In this document: piece by piece, positions 35,939 to 46,340 of the stretch
How the letters are laid out: each line of letters opens with the position of its first letter
Position numbering within the stretch: the stretch's first letter is position 1
Assembly: GCA_023101725.1 (NCBI GenBank)
Contig: JALJCO010003566.1
Span: 1-64,000, forward strand
Direction: 5' to 3'
DNA length: 64,000 nt
Origin: Atherinomorus stipes
Lineage: Eukaryota > Chordata > Actinopteri > Atheriniformes > Atherinidae
The notes under the pieces: model-generated
The model's input: only the letters and a program-made list of their open reading frames with translations
What the model was told of the DNA's origin: nothing
Databases searched by the model: none
Translations under genes and position numbers: made by a program

Positions 35939-36724
35939 GTTTTTTTTCACTTTATTGACAGTTGTTCAGTATAGAACAGACAAATATAACAACAGAGCAG
36001 AGACAGAACAAATAATGCTAGGGTATCAGAGAACAAGAAATTGTTGGATGCTTATGAGACAATGTTATAAAGCAGACAGATCAGTGGTTTTGACAGCTTT
36101 CTTGTTTTTAGAACGTTGCATTGTTATTAAATATTTTTTTAAGTTCCTTTTCAAAAATTAAGAATAAGGATTTGTGATTAGATAATTTAGATTTATGAAT
36201 ATGGTATTTTGCATGTAACAGAATTAAGTTTATGATATAATCCTGGTTTGATTTTTTTTAACACAGCTGTATTCTGTTTTTCCATACAAAGTTATAGAGT
36301 ATTTTATCACTTGAATTTGTTGTTTGTTTATTTGCTGTGAGAGACAGGGCTGCATAGGTCAATCGGAAAATACCTTTGTTTTGGTTAGAAGTATCCTTTC
36401 CTCTGATCAGTAGATCTCTTTGGAGCCATGAATTGAATTTTCTCTCTCACCTTTTCTATAACGGGGTCAAAGTTTAAAGAACATCCTGTATCTTGATTTT
36501 TGCTAATAGTTATGCCAAGACAGGTAACTGAGTCCTTGATAGTAATAGATCGAGGAAGCATTGCAATTTTAAGGGCTAATAGTTCACATTTGCTGATATT
36601 TAGGCAGAGCCCGGATGCACGGGAAAATGAGTTAATGATGACGATGGCTGATGAAACTTGTGAGGCATCCTGTAAAAATAAAGTTGTATCGTCAGCCAGC
36701 AGACTAATGAGGATTTCCTTCTCG
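35939..36724 (-). mobile_element. Tx1-group L1 fragment, L1-C (5'-truncated)
   Basis: The minus strand encodes ISLLADDTTLFLQDASQV, then FSRASGLCLNISKCELLAL and LGITISKN, part of an L1 reverse transcriptase around the catalytic LADD box, closest in this window to L1-B. Coding stops after about 120 codons and the 3' part is degraded down to the poly-T start at 35939. It lies exactly at the inner end of the left arm. Confidence 0.75.
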
Positions 36725-37077
36725 GCTACACGGTGTGTTCCGACCAAACGCGATTTGGGCGTCAAAATGGTGCCTGACGCCCAAAGTTGGACGCTAGGTC
36801 GTTAAAACCATCCAGCTTCTGGTTTGAGTGAACACTGGCGTGGATGTCGCGGCTGCTCACTGGTAAAATAAAGCTTTAGCAAACTACTCCCGATCTTTGC
36901 TAATTTTTTGTGATTTTCTGGCAGTGTTTCAACTTAATTTAACTGAAACATTGCCTGTACAAGATTGGTTGCTGCATATGGTCAGTGATTGTATCGTTGT
37001 TGAAAATAATGGAGGAGTCTTCATCTCCTTCACAACACTGAGGAAATAACAGTGATTATGATGTCATCTGGAAAGAT
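36725..37077. other. DNA-element-like stretch, not classified
   Basis: It begins cacggtgtgttccgaccaaacgcg with an inner echo (gcgtcaaaatggtgcctgacgc), as seen at the ends of short fish transposons. The second end was not identified. Confidence 0.35.
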
Positions 37078-37545
37078 GGGCCCTCATTTATCAACCTTTG
37101 CGTAGGAACGCTCCTAAATTCTATCCCATGAATGAAATGTAGAATGGTCATAAATACAAAATAATCTGGATTTATCAAAGATGCGTGGCAGGTTTTAACA
37201 GCGGCCTTCCTGTGTGGAGTTTGCATGTTCTCCCCATGTATGCGTGGGTTCTCTCCGGGTTCTCCGGCTTCCTCCCACCATCCAAAGACATGCATGTTAG
37301 GTTAACTGATCACTCTAAATTGGCCCTAGGTATGAATGTGAGTGTGAATGGTTGTCTGTCTCTCTGTGTTGGCCCTGTGACAGACTGGTGACCTGTCCAG
37401 GGTGTACCCCGCCTCTCGCCTGATAATAGCTGGGATAGGCTCCAGCAACCACCAGCGACCCTGAACTGGATAAGCGGTACAGAAAATGACTGACTGATGA
37501 CTGGCGTGGCAGGTTGTAGGCCTACGCACGTTGATAACCTAAGAA
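37078..37545. mobile_element. Short DNA element hosting a SINE
   Basis: The phrases ccctcatttatcaacctttgcgtagg on the left and gcctacgcacgttgataac on the right are inverted to each other. The SINE at 37195-37503 splits it, and the 12-bp duplication shows the original junction. Confidence 0.5.
37195..37503 (+). mobile_element. tRNA-headed SINE, copy 3, 5'-truncated
   Basis: It lacks the pol III head and starts within the body shared with copies 1 and 2; the 3' end is gataagcggtacagaaaatgactgactgatga. Both sides carry gcgtggcaggtt (37183-37194 and 37504-37515), a perfect 12-bp target duplication, so truncation happened during target-primed reverse transcription. Confidence 0.88.
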
Positions 37546-37631
37546 ATCAGCTGTTAAATCCCACATGTTGTAAACCGCTTGCTCGTGCCCGTTCATGATC
37601 ATGTGCATTGAGAAACCATAATTTAACCATA

Positions 37632-38375
37632 TACTGTACTCACAAAAAGTTAAGGATATTTGGCTTTTTGTATGATGTCAGAATGAATCTAAAATCCACT
37701 ACAACCTTTCCAGGTGAACTGAATTAAACTTTCTCTAAACCTTTCAATTCACATGGTCATTGTTCAGTGGTTAAAGGTATAATCCGAAGTTCCCCCCGTA
37801 AACAATAAACGCTAGACTTCAGCAAGTGAAATCCGTCTCAAACCCGCCTTTGGGCCTCTACTCCTGTTCTGTGGTGCGCTTGAATGCAACTCTCTCTCCC
37901 CTGCCTGTAATTCGCTTCTTTTGTATTGTTTGGTCGGGACGTTTCTGGGTGGAGATTTATGTTTATATCAGCAGCCAATGACAGAGCTAAAAGCATGACG
38001 CTGTGTGGAAATAAGCTCATGATTGGAGCAGACACCGGTCACTCGAACTCTCGAAGAAAAAAGAAAGAAAGAAAGGAAACGCCGTGGATGCACCGAAGAA
38101 AAAGTAAGAGCTTCAGATAATGTGCTTTGGAAAACCAGGGTTAATAGTTTGGCTTTTACCCGCTTCTGAGCTCTGAAGGAGAAGCTTGAAGTTGAATAGG
38201 CTAGCTAGAACGAGGCGGCCATTAGCTTGAGAAGGAGGAGCGCTAAGTTTGAATACTGTTGTTTGTAAACAGAAACGCTGGAGGGACTTTGGACTCTACC
38301 TTTACATATTTATTCTGCATCATTCTGTTCTCCAACAACCCAAAGTTGAATATCCCTGACTTTTTGTGAGTAGTG
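37632..38375. mobile_element. Tc1/mariner-like MITE with nested TA element
   Basis: The ends TACTGTACTCACAAAAAG and, inverted, CACTACTCACAAAAAG with AGGGATAT behind them are flanked by TA on both sides (37630-37631, 38376-38377). A second element (37774-38302, ends AAGGTATAATCCGAAGT and inverted AAGGTAGAGTCCAAAGT, also TA-flanked) lies inside. Neither encodes a transposase. Confidence 0.7.
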
Positions 38376-38379
38376 TACG

Positions 38380-39660
38380 TAGCAACAACACGTCTCTTGG
38401 AGGTCACATGGAGATCGCTGGTATTTCTCCTCAGAGTAGAGAGAATCCATTTCTACTGCGTCTGAAACCAAAACATCTGTTTAGCTCACTCATTCAAGTT
38501 CAGTTCATTTTTGCTGTTAGAAATACATTTCTAGGTCACTTGCTGAAGTTTAACTGCAGGATCCTGTTCGTGAATGGTCCTCAGAAACAAAAAATAGCGA
38601 CTTAAACAGTGAAAAAAAGTTAAACTGAAAGAATAAAACGGTGCAGAGAAAAGAGCAGTGAATGATTCGTGATCAAGGGGAGATCTCTCTTACTATCCTA
38701 TTTTTTTAAGGAACATTGTTAAATAACTTGAGATTTTAAAAAAAAGAATTTCTTGAAGCATCTGGCGGTTGGATCCAAGAACTTTAGCCCACTTTGGATG
38801 TATTTGAACATGTGGAGCTCTCTGGTTAGTTTGGTGTTAAATGTTTTGTAGAGATGAGACTTGTGTAACTTGCACACATGTTCAGAGTCTATAAAACTCT
38901 ACTGCTGGACGACAGCAATGGAGCGCATTTAAAAATGGAATGCACCCCATACGACAGGCGGGTCCCAAGAGGTCCTAAGGAACGTGGGTGTAGGCTGGTA
39001 GTATGTCCTGCTCTGTAGATTGCAGTGTCTGAAACACAATACTTACTTCATATTTCAAACACGCTGAACAGCTGAATTATCAATGACTCGCTAGCAAAAT
39101 GATCTACGCGGAGAAAATGTAAATATGTCGGTTTATTTATGGGCTCATTCAGATTGACTGCGTCTGTCTAGAGCTGCGTGAGTTGTCGGGGGTGGACCAT
39201 AAACGCAGCGCATCTCACTCTGACAAGTTCGCCAACGTGAAGACTGCACGGATGGAGGATAATGCAGCATTTGCCTTTATTCAGCTCAAAGTTACTGAAC
39301 ACTGTGCAGATGTGATCGAGTCTAATTTCAGAGTACTGAGACAGCATGTTGACGCTGATTACATGAACTTGTACTGGACTGTAGTAGAAACGTCTGCAGA
39401 CAGAATGTTATTTACCTGTTCAGGAACGACATGAAGGACAGCAATCTGGGAAATGTCCAGGCTCAAATTTACAAATGAATTTAAAACAAATAAAAGAAAT
39501 AGAAACTTCTTTTGGTTTTTTAGATGGGAGTAGAAATAAACATTATTACAACCTCCCCATAAATCCTGTCCTCACATCTACGCTCTAGGTTCTCACTTCT
39601 TTAAAAAAAATCGTTATTCCTTCTTATTGTTAAATGTGTTTAGGGTCTGAAAGACACCTA
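38380..39660. other. Spacer sequence without recognised gene
   Basis: There is an 83-codon open frame at 39183-39434 (starting MSGVDHKRSASHSDKF) that I do not recognise; it has no clear motif, signal peptide or membrane segment. The rest is low in long open frames. No splice or promoter signals stood out. Confidence 0.35.
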
Positions 39661-39670
39661 CAAATGCACT

Positions 39671-39672
<2 letters not shown>

Positions 39673-39705
<33 letters not shown>
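39673..39705. repeat. (ATT)n microsatellite
   Basis: About eleven perfect tta/att units. Confidence 0.95.
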
Positions 39706-39706
<1 letters not shown>

Positions 39707-39880
39707 GGGGTTTGGGTACTCATGGAAAATATGAGGGGGGAGTGCAAAGGGAGCGTGTGGAAAGGTGGATACACACCAGTAACAACTTGTTGCTACAACA
39801 CGTATGTGTTACTTTATAGCAGCAGTCAGATATCAGCCTGTCAAAAAATAAAAGTTAAAATTTTAAAAGTTTGGGTTAAA

Positions 39881-39908
39881 AGGGGGGGGGAACAGCGGGG
39901 GGGGGGGC
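39881..39908 (+). repeat. Two G runs next to the L1-B 3' end
   Basis: A run of about ten G and a second of about thirteen, separated by aacagc, directly before the T-rich 3' end of L1-B. Lengths are uncertain. Confidence 0.85.
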
Positions 39909-40078
39909 AGTTTTTTTATTGATGAACAAGTTAACAAACATATCCGAGGCAAATGATCAATTTACATGAGAGACAAAACTGCAAAATGAACATAAAAGTA
40001 TTACAAAATAAAATACACACACACACACACATAAGGAACATATGTGTGTCAAACTAAACAGGGGCATTCAGGAAACAT

Positions 40079-43000
40079 TTAACTTAAATACTTATCAAAT
40101 AGTGACAACAGAATACAAGCCGACTCATCCTCCATGAATTTCAAGGATTTAGAAAGTGAATTTACCTCATTTTTCCAATGTGCAAAGAAAGGTTTTGTTT
40201 TTAAAAATCTGCATTTGTGGATAAAGAACTTGCCTATCAAAATCACACAGTTCACCAGAAAATCAACATGTCTGTTTCCAATAAAAGTTCCAAACTTAAT
40301 AATTGATAATGTCAAATGGGGCAGTGCTACATCCCTGGACTGCAGGCAGCTCCATATATCCTTCCAGAAAACATTTACATAGTTACAGTTGAAAAATAAA
40401 TGATCCAAATCTTCTGCAACACTGCCGCAAAACCTACAACCATCAGCCTCTCCTTTAAATTTTGTTCTGATGTATTCACTAGTTAAATAAACCTCATTTA
40501 AAATTTTAAGTTGCAATTCTTTCATCTTAGGTGGCAATGGATAACTTAAATATTTTTTTCTAATCTTAATAATTTGCTCTGCACTAAAATCTTTTAAAAT
40601 ATACTGTCTTCTGGACATATTTGGGAAAAGTACTCCCATTAAAGTGAATCTGATATGTTTATTTGTAACCTTTTTGTCAGAAAACTCTATATTTTCAACA
40701 TGGAGCTGTCTCAAAACAGGAACAGTCTTTGTAAACAATAAATCCTGCTTCACCATCGATTTCACTGCATGTGGTATGGCTTTTATCAATTTGTTGTACA
40801 CCTTTATTGTACAGTTGAGATTATGTTTTAAACCAAATTCCTCATGACTCAGCAGATCTCCAAAGTCATTCATAAAATGTGAACAAGCCCACACTCCTTT
40901 CAAAAAGAAATGTTCTGTGAAGATAGATTTTCTATTGAAGAGAACATATCGATTGTTCCATATTGGTGTATTGTGTGGAGTGAAGTTGTGTTTATAAATG
41001 AGCTTCCAATAAAGAAGAACCTGCTGATGGAAATCTGAGATCTTGATGGGTAACTTGTTGCAGTCAAAATCACAGCGTAATAAAAAATCTATTCCTCCTA
41101 CCTTTTGAAATATTATCTTGGGAATAATAAACCAAAAAGAATTCAAATGAATCAAAAAAGATTTCAACCACTTGAGTTTAAGTACACCGTTCATGACATC
41201 AAAATCAATAACATTTACTCCTCCTTCCTCATAACATTTGACCATATCCTCTTTTCGAATATAATGATGTTTGTTTTTCCAAATAAAGCTGAGATTAACT
41301 TTGTTCACTACTTTAACTGTTTTAACTGAAATAGGTAAAGTACTCGCTGGATAAATGAGTCTAGATAGACTTTCCATTTTGGTTAACAAAGTTCTGCCAA
41401 AGATTGTAATGTCTCTTTGGAGCCATCTATTCAAAATTGATTTACATCTTTCTATGTTATTCTGAATATTCCTTTCCTCAGACACCTCTTTATTTTTTGA
41501 AATATAAATACCCAAATATTTGACTTCCTTCTTCACTTTAATATTATATAACATCTGCAGTGGATGATCATGTAAAGTTAATATTTCACATTTATCCACA
41601 TTTAATTTCAAACCTGAAGCCTTGGAAAATATACTAATAGTTTGTAAAGCTTTTGGAATTTGGTCACTGTCTTTAAAAAACAAAGTTGTATCATCGGCCA
41701 GCTGACTAATAATGAGTTGCTTACCTAATAATTCAAGGCCTTCTAAACCAGAGTTTTTAATTAGAATAGATAGCATCTCTGCAACCATTATAAACAACAA
41801 GGGAGAACTAGGACAGCCTTGTCTTATACCCCTTCTGATCGTAAATCTCGAGCATGTACCATGGCCTAAAGACACTGAACTATTGATATCAGAATACAAC
41901 ATTCCAATCAACGATACAAATTTTTTTCCAAAACCCAAATGAAACAAAGTTTGAATGATGAAGGGATGTTCAACACAATCAAAAGCTTTATAAAAATCTA
42001 AGAATAAAATATAACCACCTTCATTAAATAACTCGCTATACTCCATCATATCGAGTACAAGACGAATATTGTTATGTATTGATCGACCTTTCAAGAAGCC
42101 GGATTGTGTCTCATTAATTATTGTTGCAATTCCTTTTTTTAATCTGGCAGCAACAACTCCAGAGAGAATTTTATAATCTGTGTTCAACAGTGTAATTGGC
42201 CTTAAATTGTTGATAAATCTCTTATCTTTTCCTGATTTGGGAATCAAAGTGATTACCCCTTGTTTCATACTAGAAGTGAATTCTTCCCTTTCTATACATA
42301 AATTGACAGTCCTAAATAATAGCACTCTTAGCTCTCTCCAGAAAAATCTATAAAAATCAGCTGTAAGACCATCTGTACCTGGCGATTTATTCAGGGCCAA
42401 GTTTGAAACAACTGCATCCAACTCTTCAATAGTAATATCGGTGTCACAAATATTTTTAAAAGAGTCCTCGATAAGTGGAATAAAATTCTTAATTTTAGAG
42501 AAAAAGAGTTCCGCATCTACTCCAGAGTAGGCTGTAGAATAAAGGCTTGAAAAAAACGTAAATACCTCCTTCTCAATAACCTTATTGTCTGTACATTCAA
42601 CATCATCAATAACTAATCTATCTATAGCGTTCCTTTTCTGACGACTTTTCTCCAAATTACTGAAATAAGATGAATTCTTTTCTCCAGCTTCAATCCACTT
42701 CGCCCTAGACCTGACAAAAGCTCCTTGTGCTCTTTTAAGGTACATTTCGTCTAATCTAGATTGTAATAACATAAGTTCTGCGCTATTTGGTACAAGAGAA
42801 TTACAACACTCATTTATTTCCTTGAAGAGATTCTTTTCCTTTTCTGCCCTTTCTCTGTTGAGTTTTTTGGAGAAACCTATGGAGGCTATTCTAATCTTAT
42901 ATTTAATAAATTCCCATTTATTAAAATCTTCAATTGAATGATCATTTTCAACAACCTTAATAATTTCCCTTACCATGTTGCAATATTCCTCATTTCCTAA

Positions 43001-43783
43001 TAAACCTGAATTAAACTTCCAGTAACCGTTATGTCTGTTATTTTCTTCTCTAGCTCCTAAAGTTAAATCTATATAGCAGTGATCGGACAATGGCGCTTTG
43101 GAAATCAAGGATTGTAATGTCAACCTAGAAATGCTATCGCTAACCAACCAGTAATCCAGCCTTGACTTACATTCTCCATTAGGCTTAAACCATGAATAGT
43201 TTCTAAGATCAGGATTTAGTGTTCTCCATATGTCTGTTAAATTGTTATCTGCCACAAAACTACTTATCATGTCATTATACTGCTGTCTTCCAGATCTTGA
43301 TGGCCATCTATCTAACCATTCATTCGGTGTCATATTCCAATCACCCCCAACAAGAATATGATCAGATGGAAATCTTCTTTTATAGTCTGCAATAACATCA
43401 GTCAGATCACCTAGAAGAGTTTTGTTGAGTCTGTCACTGTTGAAACCGTATACATTAACCAATATGAGGAAAATATCATTAATCTTCATTACCACTATAA
43501 GCCAGTGTCCATCTTCATCAGCTTGGTGTGTGACAACCTCCCCAGGAAAGTTGTTGAAACATATTGCCACACCTCCAGAACGATTTGAGCCATGGCTGAA
43601 GAGGATCTTATCGCCCCATTGAGTGATCCAAAAACTGGCATCTGATTCTGAAGAATGAGTCTCTTGAAGAAATATACAGTGAGATTTTTGTCCTTTGCAA
43701 AATAAAAACAGTGCTTTTCTTTTAACAATATCTTTTAAGCCCCTTGTATTCAACGAACCAAAAGTAATTTTTGAACTTAACAT
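40079..43783 (-). CDS. L1-B ORF2: endonuclease-reverse transcriptase, intact
   Basis: An uninterrupted 1,234-codon frame. The N-terminal APE-type endonuclease has SLNTRG at residues 10-15, QETH at 40-43, a GGDWN box near 145 and SDHCYIDL near 235. The central reverse transcriptase carries RPITLLNTDYKI, IRRGIRQGCPSSPLLF and the catalytic LADD at 695-698. The C-terminal zinc cluster CRFCG...LDHLFFNC follows near residues 1115-1135. The protein nicks chromosomal DNA and copies the element RNA onto the nick. Length and motif order are as expected for a complete Tx1/L1 ORF2. It follows ORF1 on the same transcript and would need unconventional translation, as in other L1 elements. No lesion was found. 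Confidence 0.93.
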   Translation of the reverse strand: MLSSKITFGSLNTRGLKDIVKRKALFLFCKGQKSHCIFLQETHSSESDASFWITQWGDKILFSHGSNRSGGVAICFNNFPGEVVTHQADEDGHWLIVVMKINDIFLILVNVYGFNSDRLNKTLLGDLTDVIADYKRRFPSDHILVGGDWNMTPNEWLDRWPSRSGRQQYNDMISSFVADNNLTDIWRTLNPDLRNYSWFKPNGECKSRLDYWLVSDSISRLTLQSLISKAPLSDHCYIDLTLGAREENNRHNGYWKFNSGLLGNEEYCNMVREIIKVVENDHSIEDFNKWEFIKYKIRIASIGFSKKLNRERAEKEKNLFKEINECCNSLVPNSAELMLLQSRLDEMYLKRAQGAFVRSRAKWIEAGEKNSSYFSNLEKSRQKRNAIDRLVIDDVECTDNKVIEKEVFTFFSSLYSTAYSGVDAELFFSKIKNFIPLIEDSFKNICDTDITIEELDAVVSNLALNKSPGTDGLTADFYRFFWRELRVLLFRTVNLCIEREEFTSSMKQGVITLIPKSGKDKRFINNLRPITLLNTDYKILSGVVAARLKKGIATIINETQSGFLKGRSIHNNIRLVLDMMEYSELFNEGGYILFLDFYKAFDCVEHPFIIQTLFHLGFGKKFVSLIGMLYSDINSSVSLGHGTCSRFTIRRGIRQGCPSSPLLFIMVAEMLSILIKNSGLEGLELLGKQLIISQLADDTTLFFKDSDQIPKALQTISIFSKASGLKLNVDKCEILTLHDHPLQMLYNIKVKKEVKYLGIYISKNKEVSEERNIQNNIERCKSILNRWLQRDITIFGRTLLTKMESLSRLIYPASTLPISVKTVKVVNKVNLSFIWKNKHHYIRKEDMVKCYEEGGVNVIDFDVMNGVLKLKWLKSFLIHLNSFWFIIPKIIFQKVGGIDFLLRCDFDCNKLPIKISDFHQQVLLYWKLIYKHNFTPHNTPIWNNRYVLFNRKSIFTEHFFLKGVWACSHFMNDFGDLLSHEEFGLKHNLNCTIKVYNKLIKAIPHAVKSMVKQDLLFTKTVPVLRQLHVENIEFSDKKVTNKHIRFTLMGVLFPNMSRRQYILKDFSAEQIIKIRKKYLSYPLPPKMKELQLKILNEVYLTSEYIRTKFKGEADGCRFCGSVAEDLDHLFFNCNYVNVFWKDIWSCLQSRDVALPHLTLSIIKFGTFIGNRHVDFLVNCVILIGKFFIHKCRFLKTKPFFAHWKNEVNSLSKSLKFMEDESACILLSLFDKYLS

Positions 43784-43966
43784 TCTTTAAGAAAAACAAA
43801 ACAACGGCAACAACAACAAAAAAAAAGGAAAAAATTGACACCACTAACTCTTAAATACACTCAAACTCAAACTAACACTCAGTAGATCCAAAGACTTTGA
43901 GGTAGAGTAACGTACTAAAGTCCCTTAGCATATTTTCACCCTATTGCATCACTTACAGCAGCGTTT

Positions 43967-44788
43967 TCACCCATTAGATCCAATCCTGCGACCTTCAATG
44001 TATCCAAATGGGCCACGAAAGTAGGCTATTTTGCCAGCTTTTCTTGCCTGTTCAATTTGAGGCCATAGTCTTTGTCTTTCCTCCCAGTCTTCTTTTGGCA
44101 ACATCTCTGAAAAGCTTATTCCGTTTTCCTTGCAATAAGTGGAGTTTTTACTCTTTTTCCAGATTTCCTCCTTTACACGTCTGAGGGCAAAGAGCACCAC
44201 AACATGTCGATTCTTTCTGTCCATTCTTCTTCCCAACCTATGCACAACATCGACGGCATTCTCCAGATTAGCACTCATGTCAGGGATAATCTGACGAAAA
44301 ATGCCAAGAACTCTCGCTCTGATGTCTTCATCTCGTGTTTCTTCGATACCTTTTATACGAAGACTCCATCTCATCTTATAGCGCTCCTGCTCTCTCAGCC
44401 TCATCTTTAGCTCAGAGTTCTCTTTAGTTATTTGCTCATTTTGTTTCTCAATGGCTTTGACTTTAGCTTTGCATTCTCTTACTTCTTCCGTGTTATATTC
44501 AACCGCCTTAGCTAAGCTAGCAAGCATAGTGCTACTTTGAACAGCTTGTTGTTTGAACTCAGCTAGCTTAGCATCAACCATCTCAAGCTTTTCATCTGTA
44601 TTATTCTGGTGAGAGTCAACTTTTTTCCCCAGTCCTGCTATGGCTTCCATGACATCTTTCAGGGACAACTCACTCTTTCCACTGTTTTCCGACGACTTGG
44701 GCTTCTTATCCAGGGGTGCTTTCACTGGAGTTGACGGAGTCGAGATGTTTGCTCGATCTCTTTTAGACGATGCTGTAGGCGCTTCCAT
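43967..44788 (-). CDS. L1-B ORF1: RNA-binding nucleocapsid-like protein, intact
   Basis: A 273-codon open frame. The N-terminus is Lys/Pro/Ser-rich (KAPLDKKPKSSENSGKSE). A long coiled coil follows (about residues 45-135, ending IEKQNEQITKENSELKMRLREQE), then the ORF1 RNA-recognition fold (RWSLRIKGIEETRDEDIRAR, DVVHRLGRR) and a C-terminal domain with EERQRLWPQIEQARKAGK. Such proteins trimerise through the coil, bind the element RNA and act as chaperones during insertion. The start was chosen as the first ATG after a stop-rich leader. It precedes ORF2 by 183 bp. Confidence 0.9.
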   Translation of the reverse strand: MEAPTASSKRDRANISTPSTPVKAPLDKKPKSSENSGKSELSLKDVMEAIAGLGKKVDSHQNNTDEKLEMVDAKLAEFKQQAVQSSTMLASLAKAVEYNTEEVRECKAKVKAIEKQNEQITKENSELKMRLREQERYKMRWSLRIKGIEETRDEDIRARVLGIFRQIIPDMSANLENAVDVVHRLGRRMDRKNRHVVVLFALRRVKEEIWKKSKNSTYCKENGISFSEMLPKEDWEERQRLWPQIEQARKAGKIAYFRGPFGYIEGRRIGSNG

Positions 44789-45010
44789 GGCGTGGTCATG
44801 CTCCTGGGTATGGTCGCTAGCTCTTCTAACAGCTTCAGGAGTTTTATCCTTAGTACCTGAGTCAAAAACCAGCTTTGCTTGTTAGATGATGTTTGGGTTT
44901 GCCATTTCCTTCGTTTTAGATGAATTAAAAATCTCTAGGACCAAAAATTTGGGACTGTGTGTCGGGAGCTTTGGAAAACACAGCCGCTCACTCCGCCATC
45001 TTGCCTCGTT
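44789..45010 (-). promoter_or_regulatory. L1-B 5' untranslated region with a YY1-type site
   Basis: The minus strand reads CAAGATGGCGG at 45003-44993, a YY1 consensus of the type that sets the start of L1 transcription in mammals. It lies within 10-15 bp of the apparent element start, the same relative place. Function here is inferred. Confidence 0.5.
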
Positions 45011-45147
45011 CCGACAAGCCTGAAGTAGTCGAACGAGCCTAAAATATGGAATGGTATTTTCATTTTGGGGAAGAAAATGAAAAACCAAACCATTTCCTTA
45101 TTTTTCGTTTTTTGCAGCTGTTGTCTGTTACACCCAGGAAACGGGGA
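45011..45147. other. Short stretch between L1-B and the ISL2EU remnant
   Basis: AT-rich. The last part (ttttttgcagctgttgtctgttacacccaggaaacgg, 45105-45143) is repeated in the same direction just beyond the remnant (46376-46410). Confidence 0.5.
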
Positions 45148-45339
45148 ATACCTCAACTAAGGAGGAGTTGTTGTCAAAGTGTATGGCCCCGCCCCTCCGA
45201 ACCGGCATTCCGCCATGTTTGTTGTTCACTTGCTGAGAGCTACGTTGGCCACGTTGAGTGAAGGGCTGTGCCAGGTCTTTACTGGTTTGTAAATTGATGA
45301 AGGGGCAGGAGGCGCCAAGTGGCTGACAGCTGCAGTCTG

Positions 45340-45640
45340 AAGGAAAGAGATTATCATCAGCAACATAAAGCATGCTGTGTTCTCCAGCAGTGATCCCTTT
45401 GTGACTGATAATTGTGGTATCCTTCAAAAACTACTCCCCAGTGACACTGTCCTTGCAGGTAGGGGTTTTAATAATGAGGAATCAATCAGCACGATGTGCG
45501 CCACTATGAAGATCCTTCCTTCACACAGCTGGGAGCAGTCATGTGGAACGTGTCATCTGTGTTTACAGGAACAAGTAAACAATATCCCAGTTGTACCAGT
45601 GCACCTGTGGAGATGCTGCTTTGCTGGTAGAACTGGACAC
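45340..45640 (+). pseudogene. ISL2EU-like DDE transposase fragment
   Basis: The phrase SSSDPFVTDNCGILQKLLPSDTVLAGRGFN matches the DDE_Tnp_4 region around the second catalytic Asp, where the family usually has SDK...GDxVLADRGF. Here the catalytic Asp of ADRGF is Gly. The following residues lose similarity after about 40 codons. It is part of a transposase that would have cut and pasted the element; dead. Confidence 0.6.
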
Positions 45641-46064
45641 TAAGACCCCGGATAAGATCATCCTTGTTTGCTGTGCATTTGCAAATTTATGCTAAAGTGT
45701 TGTTGCCAAGAGTAGCACTGAAGCTAACATGAGCTGATGAAAACTCCAATTACTTTTATCTGTCATTTACTCGTGATGTTCGACATCACTGACATCTGTC
45801 TGAGTCTGACAGTTTATTTTGGTCTTTCACAAATCAGACACACACTCATCACTGTTTTCTATCGTATAAATAAATGATTGAAACCACGTTAAATATTGTC
45901 CTCCTACATGTGTTTACTGACAGCTCACAAATGTTTTCTTAACTAGCAGCATAACAGTTAACTGTGTAAAAGGCAGAATAACACTTCTCTAACATTAACA
46001 GAGCAAAATTACAAATATTACCACGTTACAAACTGATTGTGAAGACTAAATAATTCACAATGCA

Positions 46065-46340
46065 TCAGCCGCATGTCTCCATGGAGGACGGAGGTAAGCG
46101 GTCCAGACTACTGTCCCACTCTGAGCCATCCAGCTCAGATGGGTCCAGTCTGGATATGTCCCCGAGTTTCTCCAAATAAATCTTCTTTGTGCTAGACATT
46201 AAATTATCCCTGTACGGCCCTTCTGCTTTGCTCTTTTTTTCTCCAATGTCAAAACTCCCGACAGCTCTGGTTTTGACAGTCAAATCTGTACAACCAACAT
46301 GGCGGCACGGCTCGCTCAGAACTGTCATATGACTCCTCAA
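46065..46340 (-). pseudogene. N-terminal fragment of the ISL2EU YqaJ-type partner protein
   Basis: The minus-strand frame (91 codons) reads KDNLMSST-like RDNLMSSTKKIYLEKLGDI and then LDPSELDGSEWDSSLDRLPP. In fish this phrase stands just before the SWIM zinc finger and YqaJ nuclease domains of the ISL2EU accessory protein. Neither of those domains remains. It faces the transposase fragment, as in complete elements. Confidence 0.5.

Larger units (their letters stand above)
39909..45010 (-). mobile_element. Tx1-group L1 retrotransposon with two open ORFs, L1-B
   Basis: Minus-strand element of about 5.1 kb: 5' untranslated region (44789 to about 45010), ORF1, a 183-bp gap, ORF2 and a 170-bp 3' region with an (AC)n run, ending in aataaaaaaactg. 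Both ORFs are open over their full expected length. It is distinct from L1-A (ORF2 proteins differ widely) but related to L1-C. I found no target duplication; the flanks are a G run on one side and a small hairpin (tcgttc...gaacga) on the other, so the 5' limit is approximate. Confidence 0.88.

Noticed and set aside
40134..43622. Plus-strand frames opposite L1-B ORF2
   Set aside because: They are antisense shadows of an intact 1,234-codon protein.
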